Assembly (NCBI GenBank): GCA_905221605.1
Contig: CAJNDS010002319.1
Location: 315,501 to 379,500, forward strand
Length of the DNA: 64,000 nt
Direction of reading: 5' to 3'
Origin: Symbiodinium natans
Taxonomy: Eukaryota; Sar; Dinophyceae; Suessiales; Symbiodiniaceae
Part shown: positions 54,546 to 64,000 of the stretch, one piece after another
Position numbering within the stretch: the first letter of the stretch is position 1
How the letters are laid out: each line of letters opens with the position of its first letter
Made by a program: the position numbers and the translations under genes
The notes under the pieces: generated by a model
What the model was told of the DNA's origin: nothing
Databases searched by the model: none
Seen by the model: the letters and a program-made list of their open reading frames with translations, nothing else

Positions 54546-55689
54546 GTGGCGTTCAGACTGTACTGCCATGGCAGCGGTTTAGGGTTTAGGGTTTAGGGTT
54601 TAGGGTTTAGGGTTTAGGGTTTAGGGTTTAGGGTTTAGGGTTCAGGACTCAGGGTTTAGCGTTTATGGTTGAGCTTCGCTCACTGCCAGTGCAGTCTCTC
54701 AGAAGATGGATTGAAGTGGGCCTGCTCTGAGCGAGAACTTACAAGCCCACAAGAAATCATGAGCGCTAAGCAGTTTAGATATGTCCGGCTGCTGTCTACT
54801 GCCGACGTCCATCTCAAATCTCACCGCTCGAAGGTTCGCTTTGAAGGTCCAGAAGTCTGTTGCTAGACGACGTTGTCTTGGAACCCTCTACCCTAAACCC
54901 TAAACCCTAGACCGTTAACCCTTAAACCCTAAACCCGAAACCCTAAACCGCAAGATCTCCTCCGAGGGAAAAGGGCCCATAAGGCTGCGAGCCTAAGCCC
55001 CAAGCACCTGGTGTCCTCAAGGGCTAGAGGAACCTTAAAAATTCGGTTCCCCGGAAGAGCCTGGGTAACATACGGGCCGTATAATGAGAATAGGACTTTG
55101 GGGGGTTAGTATAGTATAAAAATACGGCCCATAATGGGGAACACTACTCGAAGTAATTATTCCGACGCCTGTATTATCTAGGCAAACCGTAAACCCGAAA
55201 CCCCAGGCTAGACGACATGTATGAGGCGAGAAAACCAACAACCATAAAGGAGGATCTGTCACGGCCGCTTTGTGGAATATTGAGCCTTCCGTGTATGGGC
55301 ATCCTCCAGAAGCTGGGCTTTTGGTTCAGGGCTGAGTTCTGTGTAAACCATAGGCACTAGACTCTAAACTCTAAATGCTGAGTGGAGGGCATTTGTTGGG
55401 ATTGTATATAAGGTTTGGGATGGCAGAAGTTTCGGTTTGGGAATTATGTGCAATGGAAAGAGCTGAGGACATGGTTATGCGCTCTGGCTTGGGTTGCATT
55501 GGGACATCTTGAGCTAATGGTGGTAGAAGCCTCTCCCTCCCCCCCACCCTTCGGATTTATCATGTGTAAGGTCTAGGGCTTCAGGTTTTGAGGTTTAGGG
55601 GTTTGGGGTTCAGGGTTTAGGGTTTTCGTGTTTTAGGGCTCGCAGAGTGTAGGCTCAGGGCTTCGGGTTTAGGGCTTGAGCAGCTGGCC

Positions 55690-55937
55690 TCAGTAGTATG
55701 GCTGGTACCGCTGCCCGGCGTCCGGAAAGTCCCCGAAATCCTGAGGGTGCAGTTGTAATGCTGTGGGCTTGGGACCAACAACTCTATTTGCGTGTTTTTT
55801 TGGCCCTAAACCCTAAACCCCAAACACTAAACCCTAAATCCACACTCTATAACACTACTACAGGTGGACCCTCTGGGCAGAACTCCGCCGCAACAGCGGC
55901 GCGCGAGCTAACGGTTCTAACGGGGACTCCGTTGCGG
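55690..55937 (-). CDS. Two-exon chain with stop codon
   Basis: Exon 55862-55937 (RNGVPVRTVSSRAAVAAEF, donor CCT|GTAGTAG) joins in phase to 55690-55740 (DFGDFPDAGQRYQPYY then TGA), whose acceptor is AACTGCACCCTCAG. It looks like the 3' end of a gene. Family unknown. Confidence 0.52.
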
Positions 55938-56037
55938 CTTTGGATGTCGGGGTTTGGAGGTCGAGGGTTATAGGGTTTAGGGTTTAGGGTTTCGGGTTTA
56001 GTTTCTTTGTTGGGCTTAAAGCTGAGGACAAATTTTC

Positions 56038-56149
56038 CTAAGGACGAATCAGAGCACTGGCAACTTCTGGTCGCAGGGCAGCTACTGTACAGTCTGGTTT
56101 TGGGAAAATGCTGGTCCACACAGCAAGATCTTCCAGCAGCCCCTGCATC
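56038..56149 (-). CDS. Candidate terminal exon
   Basis: Acceptor GTTTTCGCCTGGCAG; reads MQGLLEDLAVWTSIFPKPDC and AALRPEVASALIRP, then TAG (56038-56040). Alternatively it has an internal GTTGCC donor and continues into the 55937 exon. Confidence 0.45.
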
Positions 56150-56439
56150 CTGCCAGGCGAAAACTGGATGCGATAGGCCCCTGATGTTGCAAAGTAGGTT
56201 TTTTTCACGAAAAAAGTAGTCCCACAAGAGGGTCCAACAACACAGTCGCCAATGTAAAATGTTCACAAGGAGCCCTATATGGGTAAAACCCTAACACCAC
56301 GAAAAAGTGGCACCCTATTACTAGCCAGGTGTCCAGAATCCTGGCCCAAACAAATGCAAGAATTCCTTGTTGGGGGCTTCACATGCCCCCAAAAGTTAAA
56401 AGCTTCCCTACTACAACCCTAAACCCTAAAAAAAGTCAA

Positions 56440-57480
56440 CCTAAAACCTATAAACCCTATGCACCCTATAAACCCTATAAACTGTATAAACCCTATCAAC
56501 CCTAAGCACCCTGCAAACCCTATAAACCCTAAAAGAACCCATAAACCCTAAAAACCCTTTAAAAAAACCTATAACCTAAACCCTAAACCCTAAAAAAACC
56601 TAAAAACCCTAAACACCCCCTAGAAACCCTAAACCCTAAACCCCAAAATGACAATATAATACAGACCCGGGGGTCGTCGAAGTCGCCCGAGTTCTGCGGT
56701 CCAAGTGCCTGCCACAGGGGCTCCCAGCCCTAAGGCAGTAAGGGGTTTGGGGGGGTTGTGGGGTTTAGGGTTTAGGGTTGAGGGTTTAGGGTTTAGTGTT
56801 TTTGGGGTTAGGGGGGTTTAGGGGGGTTTAGGGGGGTTTAGGGGGTTTTAAGGGGGTTTAGGGGGGTTTAGGGGGTTTAGGGGGCTTAGGGGGGTTTAGG
56901 GGGGTTTAGGGGGCTTGGGGGGTTTATGGGGGGTTTAGGGGCTTTAGGAGGTTTAGGGGGTTCAGGGGGTTTAAAGGCTTCAGGGGGTTTAGGGGCGTTA
57001 GGGGGGGGTAAGGGGGTTTGGGGGGTTTACGGGGTTCAGGGGGTTTAGGGCCAGTTTAGGGGGTTTAGGGAGTTTAGGGGGAACCGGGGTTTAGGGTGCC
57101 AACCTATGTTCAGTTCTTCGAACGGTTCCCACCCCAAACCCTCCACAACCTAAAGGATAACTTCGCAACGAAACAATGCAGCGGCGAAAAACACCACAGA
57201 CAACCTTAAGTCCTGAACCCCTCAACGCCTTCGAAAGCACCGTTTTTGCAGGATCCACGGGCTCTCCAAAACCCTTTAAAACCTGAACTCTTAGGTCGTA
57301 CTTGAAATGTACTGAGAGTTTAGGGTGTAGGGTTTAGGGCGTATGCAAAAGCCATGAACCCATAAACTCTTAAACCAGAAAATACTCAAATTATGTTGCT
57401 TCAGTGACGGGTCTTGGAAGCTCTGGGTCGAGACCCTTAAGACTCTAAAACCCTAAACTAGATCCGCAAAAAACCCTAAA
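56440..57480. other. Degenerate telomere-like and GGGGGTTTA-rich stretch
   Basis: Holds CCCTATAAAC and CCTAAAAAC variants (56440-56640), then about 300 bp of GGGGGGTTTA variants (56750-57090). I see no supported exon in it. Confidence 0.6.
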
Positions 57481-57507
57481 CCCTCAACCCTGAACCCTAA
57501 ATCCCGC

Positions 57508-57577
57508 CTTGCGACCACGGCCCCGACCACCGCCCGCGCGTGCTCCTCGCCCTCGGCCGCGCTTGCCAGGCGCAGCG
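57508..57577 (-). CDS. Candidate exon
   Basis: GC-rich helical frame (LRLASAAEGEEHARAVVGA) after acceptor GATTGTAGCCAG. The donor is GC or GA just before a telomere-like variant. Edges approximate. Confidence 0.42.
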
Positions 57578-58299
57578 CCCTGGCTACAATCATTTGGGGT
57601 TTGCACACCCTAAACCCTAAACCCTAAACCCTAATGAAACCCTAAACCCTGAACCCTGAACCCTACTAAACCCTGAACCCTGAACCCTACTAAACCCTAA
57701 ACCCTAACCCTAAACCCAGAGCCCTAGACCCTTTTGGGGTTTTGGGGTGCAAGGGGTTTGGGGTCCAAGGGGTTTACAAGGTTCGGGTGTAGAGGTCCAG
57801 AGCTTCGGGGACTCGAAGGCTTTAGGGGCCTTAGGTCCGGGGCTCAGGGCCGCGGGGGGCTAGGGTTTAGGGTTTAGGGTTTAGGGTTTAGGGTTTAGGG
57901 TTTAGGGTTTAGGGTTTAGGGTTTAGGGTTTAGGGTTTAGGGTTTAGGGTTTAGGGTTTAGGGTTTAGGGTTTAGGGTTTAGGGCAAGGGGCCAGGGTTG
58001 AGGGCTTCAGCTTTTTGGATTAGACCCAGCGGTTTTTCTTCTGGCTTTGGCGAGTATATCTTGAAGAATCCTTAGCTCCCTCTCAAAGGAGAGGCTAAGG
58101 ATAAGATCCCTACGCCCTCACTCTCCCTAGAACCCTAAACCCTAAACCCTAAACCCTCACTCTCCCTAGAAGCCGGACGCTCAAGACAAGGCCGAGCCCT
58201 GCCAGGACGACCTCCCCCCTCCCCCAAGCGGATTATCGCTCATCCATGTTCGCGTCGCTCCAGGTTTAGGGTTTAGGGTTTAGGGTTTAGGGTTTGGGG

Positions 58300-61200
58300 T
58301 TTAGGGTTTAGGGTTTAGGGCTTCGGGTTCCAAGGAATGCCCTAAACCCTACACCCTAAACGCTCAAACCCTAAACCCCCGAGAAGCCCTTAACCCCAGG
58401 TTCCTTGTTGGGACAGTTGCTTGCCCAATGTCCGGGCTGATTGCAATTGAAACCTCGGCCGGAGGGGGGCTTAAACATCCTTCAACCCCTGTAGGAGGGC
58501 CGGTACCCAGCTTTAGGGAATAAGGGGCTTCGGTCGAGGGTATCGTCATCCTTTTGGGGGGGGTTTTTGGACTTAGCCCTTGCACTCTTGCCGCAGGAAC
58601 TGAGATGCAGGAATAGTAGGGCAGTAGGGCATGCTCGGAGTGTAGTCCCGATGACTCAGGGGATCTTTGTGAAAGTCAGGCACCCAGGCAGAACCCGGAA
58701 TCGGTTTAGGGTTGAGGGTTTTTAAGGGGTAAGAGTTTAGGGTTTAGGGTTTAGGCAGCCCTGTGTAGTGGGAAGACGATCCTGCGCCCAAAGCCGTACC
58801 CCGCAAAGTTCCCGCAATGTGCTCCCAACATGACTCGTATCTCTGAAGTAGGATTTAGGGTTTTAGGCTTTTAGGTTTTTTGGGCTTTAGGGCTTTTAGG
58901 GTTTTTAGGGTTTTAGGGTTTAGGGTTTTAGGGTTTTGGGGTTTCAGGGTTTTTAGGGCTTTTAGGGTTTTTAGGGATTAGGGTTTATAGGGTTTTAGGG
59001 TTTTCGGGTTTTCGGTTTAGGTCTTGTAACATGGCATCCTGTAGCACAAGAACCCCCCCCCCCCCCCCCCCAAAAGGGACAGATGTGAATTCATCACAAA
59101 GTGGTAATCCTTCCACAAAGTACCCTAACTTAGAAAAGGTTTGGGGCCTAGGGTTACGATTTAGGGTTTAGGGTTTAGGGCTTAGGGTTTAGGGTTTATA
59201 AAATTTTATATGCTCAGCCCGAACCCTCGAAAGCTCCCATACTCATGGCAGGCCCAAGATGTACAGTGTTGCTCGAGCTTTTGTTGATTCAGGCTGTAGG
59301 AGAGCCTACAAGCCTGCTCCTGACTTAAGGGCTTTCCCTCAACCCTAAACCCTAAACCCTGAACCCTGAACCCTAAACCCTAAACCCTGAACCCTAAACC
59401 CTAAACCCTAAAAGGCTTAGAGTTTAGGGCCCGGACAAACGTTGCTGTTGTTGCCGCCGCCGCCACCAACATCTGGCACATGACCTGTGGGGCAGGATCC
59501 AGGCTGGAGTTCTCTTTTCCTACTTTGGAGCAGACCTGGACAAAAGTATATGCCTTTTTTGGTATAAGTAGCTATGATAGGAACCCAGAACCAAAAGAAG
59601 TATTCACGAAAAGTGCTCCAAAACACAGTTTTTCCAGGACTTAGAAGTTAGGGTTTAGGGACCTGCAGGTATAGCCCTAAAACACAAGTCGCTGTTGGAG
59701 AAGCAGGTGCACCCTCGACGGTTTCTCAGGGCCTAAGGCACAACCACAAACACCTCTCCCTCCACATATATATATATATATACAAAACATAGACGGGCCC
59801 AACCTTGACCTTCTAGACCTGGCGAAACCCCAAAGACCCTAAACCCCAAGCTTCATATCCGAAGCCCTAGATTTAAACCCTATAAACCCCAAACTCCAAA
59901 CCCTGAACCCCTATCGACCCTAAACCCGAAACCCTAAACCCTAAACCCTAAACCCTAAACCCTTAACCCTTAACCCTAAACCCTCACTCAAAAACCCCCC
60001 AGTTGAAGTTTTTTCCAACCCTTGGCTGTACTCAGAAGGGTAGCTATATATTAAATTTTTAGCTGCCTTATTAAGAAACCCAATAAACCCAAAAAGGCTA
60101 GGGATCTAAAGTTAAAGTAAAGCACCACAAAGAACCCAGGGCCCAGAAAACCCGAAGCCGCGCCGCCTCCTTTCGGCGCAGCGCGCGCCGGCGTGGGGAG
60201 GCCCTTGGAGTTTGGGTCCTCTGGTGGTTTAGGGTTTAGGGCTTTAGGGGTTTAGGGGTTTAGGGGTTTAGGGGTTTAGGGTTTAGAGTTTAGGGTTTAG
60301 GGTTTGGAGTTTGGGTCCTCTGGCGGGCAGGGGAGGGGGGGTTTGGGGGGTGGGTGGGTGGGGGGAGGGAGGGATGGTTCAGGGGTTTCTAGACATTTAG
60401 AGGTTTAGAGTTTAGGATTAAAGGTTGAAGAGGTTTGGGGTTATGTGTTTAGTAAGAATGTCCAGGTTAGGTGGAAGTTTTGGCCCAGTTCTAGAGGTTA
60501 GGGAGAGCTAGGGGACGTTGCGTCAGCAGGTGTGCAGGTGTGTAGGGGTAGGTCGGTAGGAGGTAGGTGGGTGCATAGAGTGTGAGGGTTCTGTCCTAAC
60601 TTTTGGTGAAAACCCGAGAGATGAGGGTCTTCGAAGGCTGGACCCCATAACAACGAACAATATGCAATGAATAATGGTCATACATCATATATATATATAT
60701 ATAATCTCATATATACATGTATAGATCAGAATAGACAACATTGAATACCGAATAAATGTACGAAATATACAACATAGCATATAATATATAATGGACATAT
60801 AGAATATATAGCATACAATAATAAATAAATAAATAAACGAATAAATAGATAAAACATATGTATATATGTGTGTATATATATAATGCATAACGAACTCAAG
60901 ACTTCGGCAGCTCAAGTCATTCTTGCCGTGAGCTCTTGGGCTAATCCCCAAGACGTCGATATTTAACCCCATAAGTCCTAAACAGCCACGTCTACAGAGA
61001 CTCTACAGGGAAACCAGGAGCTCTTGTCGGAATTCGAGCTCAAGGGACTGTAGTGCAGTGTTGGCACTTAACCCTGAAACCCTGGACTTCAGGGTTTAGG
61101 GTTTTGGGTTTAGGGATCGAAACCTATGCTGCCGTGCTGTTGACTCAGTCATGTATCGAACTTTGCTTGGTTTCTACGCAGAAAAGACTCCCGGGTCTCC

Positions 61201-62000
61201 AAGCGATCCCCACCCTGAACATAGATGCCACGGACTCTCAGAGCAGCATGGGGTTTCCTAAGATAGGCGTACTTTTCTTGAGGTTCCCAGAACAAGGATT
61301 ATCGTATTTCGGGGTCGGGGGGTGGGGTCTTCCCGTTTTAGTCATCCAACAACCACAGAGGAAACGCATTGAAACCGCCGCCTCAAAGAAGAGCGTTCTG
61401 GTACTTAGAGGTTTAGGGCTTCAGGACCCGAAACCCTAAACCCTACTAAACCCTAAACCCTAAACCCTAAACCCCAAACCCTAAACCCTAAACCCTAAAC
61501 CTTATACCCAAAATGCGGGTGGACAGTTTAGGCTCGGTTCGGGGCCGGGGCATGCCCAGCTCGCGGATGGGAGGAAGAGGACACCGGAATCTCGGGGAAT
61601 CGAAGGGAAATTATCAGGGAACCCTAAGGGAACCGAAGGGAATGTGAGGGAGTCTAATGGAATCTAAGGGAATCTTAAGAACCCCCCCCCCAATAAAAAT
61701 AAAGCAAAACAAAAACAAAAACATAATTATATATATATATATGAATATAATATTCCCTATAAGGGTGATAAGGGGATTACAATTATGTTTTTTTGGGGGG
61801 GAGCTCTTAAACATTTTTTTGGGGGGGGCGCTCTTAAACAAATCGAGGTCACACGACCCCTCGCCTTCTTTAAAAGGGTTCTGAAGTGTGGGCGCTTGGG
61901 TTTCTAGGGTATTTACGGGCCCGTATGAAGGTGCCATGTACCTACCCCTCAGGCAGAAGCACACAGAACCGGCCTGTGAATGGGGTGTGGGGGGGTACTT
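58300..62000. other. Mostly intron-like and repeat sequence
   Basis: Telomere-like tracts (58260-58320, 58860-59010, 59340-59410, 59940-59990), AT microsatellites (59766-59782, 60690-60705), an AT-rich segment (60660-60900) and one family C repeat. Short open frames occur but without convincing splice borders. Confidence 0.5.
60021..60132 (+). repeat. Dispersed repeat, family C, copy 2
   Basis: Same 112-bp sequence as 24977-25088, 35 kb away and in the same orientation; five or fewer differences. Confidence 0.85.
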
Positions 62001-62009
62001 GAGACCTAC

Positions 62010-62055
62010 CGCCTCCGGCTTCAGGTCGGCAATCATGGATGGCTGAGCCTCCTCC
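62010..62055 (-). CDS. Candidate exon
   Basis: Acceptor CGCCCGTGTCAG, donor GCG|GTAGGT; reads EEAQPSMIADLKPEA. It lies directly downstream of the 62152-62340 exon across a pure TTTAGGG intron. Confidence 0.5.
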
Positions 62056-62151
62056 CTGACACGGGCGGTTTAGGGTTTAGGGTTTAGGGTTTAGGGTTTA
62101 GGGTTTAGGGTTTAGGGTTTAGGGTTTAGGGTTTAGGGTTTAGGGTCTGAC

Positions 62152-62340
62152 TGACCACTGGCCTTGCCTAGTCACGCTCTTGGTCGGCAAGAGACGACTT
62201 GAAAAACCTGTAAGTCTGACCAGTTCACTCTCCGTCGCAAAGCGAAAGGTCGCCCTTTCTTGCATGTTGACCACGGCCTCATCGGTGACTGTCAGGCTTT
62301 CCGGCGACTTTGTCACCCGTCTCATCGTGGCACGCCGATG
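62152..62340 (-). CDS. Candidate exon, 63 codons
   Basis: Open in phase 0 from acceptor GCAGCCGTAG to donor TGGTCA|GTCAGACC. Reads SPESLTVTDEAVVNMQERAT and TESELVRLTGFSSRLLPTKS. An ATG at 62323-62325 could be a start. An alternative donor (ACAG|GTTTTTC) lies inside. Confidence 0.5.
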
Positions 62341-62651
62341 CTACGGCTGCTAGCCCTAACCCCATCTCGTCCGAGTTCGAGTCTTAGCACACCCCCTCCA
62401 CCCTCAACCCTAAGCCTAAACTCAGGAACCCTAAGCCCTAAACCCTGATCCCTAAAGCTATGAACCCCTAAACCCTGAACCCTAAACCGTAAACCCTAAG
62501 CCATGAACCCTGAATCCCAAGCACTCAACCCTAAGGGTTTAGGGTTTTGGGGCTTGGGGTTTAGGATTTGGGGTTTGGGGTTTAGGGTTTGGGGTTTAGG
62601 ATTTAGGGTTCAGCGTCCCTAAACCCGAAAATGAGCCCTGTGTCCCTGAAC

Positions 62652-62708
62652 CCTTTGGCTCCTCGTCGCCCCAAGCGAAGAACTCACAGGCCCGGCGGGC
62701 ACAAACCT
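62652..62708 (-). CDS. Candidate exon
   Basis: Acceptor GAGCTCGAAGCAG, donor AAGG|GTTCAGGG; reads VCARRACEFFAWGDEEPK. The plus strand is open as well (MSPVSLNPLAPRRPKRRT). Confidence 0.4.
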
Positions 62709-62749
62709 CTGCTTCGAGCTCGGAATGAAAAGATTGGGATTCAGGGTTT

Positions 62750-64000
62750 AGGGTTTAGGGTTTAGGGTTTTAGGCGTTTAGGGTTTAGGGTTTAGGGTTT
62801 AGGGTTTAGGGTTCAGGGTTCAGGGTTCAGGGTTTAGGGTTCAGGGTTTAGGGTTCAGGCTTTAGGGTTTAGGGTTCAGGGTTTAGGGTTTAGGGCTCAG
62901 GGTTTAGGGTTCAGGGTTTAGGGTTCAGGTTTCAGGGTTTAGGGTTCAGGGGTGGAAGCTAGGATGTTGTCCTTAATAGGGATTATACTACCCCCCCCCT
63001 GTTGTAATCCCTATGAAGGACTGTTAGTAGAAGGGGGACCATCCCAAGGGGGAAGCTAGTAGCTTGTGAAGGAATAATGCGCTCCTACTTCTGAGGGCGA
63101 CGCACCAGACCAAACCACTCCTAGTTATGAAGGCGGCGCGGAAATGCTCCCCCGCTTAGGGTTCTGGAGTCCAGAAACCCCGAGGCCTAAACCCCAAAAC
63201 CCTCAACCCGAGCACTCTCCAGCTCAGGCCCACGCGTGGAAGGGTCGGCCTTTGTTGGGGCCCTCCTTTTGCACCTGGCCAAACCCTAAACCCTAAACCC
63301 TAAACCCTCTGCGCAGTGAAACGGCCCAACAGAAGTTCGGGATGCAGGGCTTCGGACTGAGGATTTAGAGGTTTGGGGTTTGGGGTTTAGGGTAACCCTG
63401 AAGGCCCCTAAAAGTTTCTAGCCCTAAACCCTAAACCACCCTAAACCCTGAAGGCTCTAAAGCTCAGAAGCCGCCCATTCCCCCAAACCCCACGCACCCT
63501 GCGACCCCAAACAGGATGAGGCTTCAAGAGTTTAGAGGGCTCTGAGGATCTAGCGCTGAGGGCCTCCCTGCTCTAAACTCTAAACCGAAGTACACCCTAA
63601 ACCCTAAACCCTAAACCCCAAACCCCAAACCCTAAACCCTTAACCCCAAACCCTACAAACCGCAACCCTAAACCCTACACCCTAAACCCTAAACCCTAAA
63701 TCCTAAACCCTAAACCCTAAACCCTAAAACCTGATCCCGAAACCCTAAACCGCAACCCTCAACTCCCTGGCTGCACCTTCCGCTGAACGCTGGCCACCTG
63801 CAGGTGGTGCAGGGGTCAGGGCCTTGAGCCCCATTTTGCTCTGCCCTAAAGCCCTATGCGGTTTAGGGTTTAGGGTTTAGGGTTTAGGGTTCAGGGTTGA
63901 GGGTTTAGGGTTTAGGGTTTAGGGTGGTGCTTCTTGAAACCCTCTAAAACCTACTTGGGGCCTGTGAGGCCCCAGAGATAAGGCTTCTAAGACCCTTCAT
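62750..64000. other. Telomere-like tracts and spacers
   Basis: TTTAGGG and TTCAGGG variants (62750-62950), one family A element, then CCCTAAA tracts at 63280-63310 and 63590-63730 and a TTTAGGG tract at 63860-63925. No exon with two clear splice borders was found. Confidence 0.5.
62961..63048. mobile_element. MITE-like element, family A copy
   Basis: Contains GTCCTTAATAGGGATTATAC and an intact right arm CTGTTAGTAGAAGGGGGACC; the left arm is shortened. Confidence 0.65.

Overview
The window looks like nuclear DNA of a dinoflagellate or a close alveolate. The clues are hundreds of TTTAGGG/CCCTAAA (Arabidopsis-type) telomere-like repeats spread over all 64 kb, very short exons, splice sites that include GC and perhaps GA donors, and a Ty1/copia LTR retrotransposon. 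There is no sign of bacterial gene organisation, and I saw no rRNA or tRNA gene. The taxon is an inference from sequence style.

Most of the window is a mosaic of short non-repetitive segments (about 30-200 bp) separated by interstitial telomere-like tracts in both orientations. Read by hand, many segments behave as small exons bounded by AG on one side and GT (sometimes GC) on the other, and the splice signals often lie inside the telomere-like repeat (donor GTTTAGGG, acceptor ending CCCAG or CCCAAG). Several runs of neighbouring exons join in phase and some end in a stop codon. On the minus strand these are 7769-8818, 11510-12778, 14128-15299, 18588-19781, 27824-41158, 42530-43484, 46940-48048, 51279-52564, 53364-53853 and 55690-55937. 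On the plus strand they are 13375-13958 and 21296-23424. I recognise no protein family in them; two carry hydrophobic membrane-like segments. Exon models are hand-built and unverified, and many segments are open in more than one frame or strand.

A complete, very young copia element lies at 28793-36826: 240-bp LTRs with one mismatch, a 5-bp target duplication TAAAC, a primer-binding site and a polypurine tract. It sits inside a CCCTAAA tract, within an inferred intron of the 27824-41158 gene. Its gag-pol frame is broken five times, each time at or near a short T run, and RNase H is cut short. A separate 154-codon ORF of unknown function lies between pol and the 3' LTR.

Other structure: two satellite blocks bounded by inverted minisatellites (1381-3982 and about 8895-10795), several families of small dispersed elements, one of which (102 bp, near-perfect palindrome) fills most of a 149-bp intron at 42653-42801, a roughly 230-bp G homopolymer followed by about 29 copies of a 21-bp repeat (44773-45635), and various microsatellites. 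The stretches 48100-49250, 56250-57480 and 57990-62000 are mostly repeats and intron-like sequence in which I could support few or no exons.
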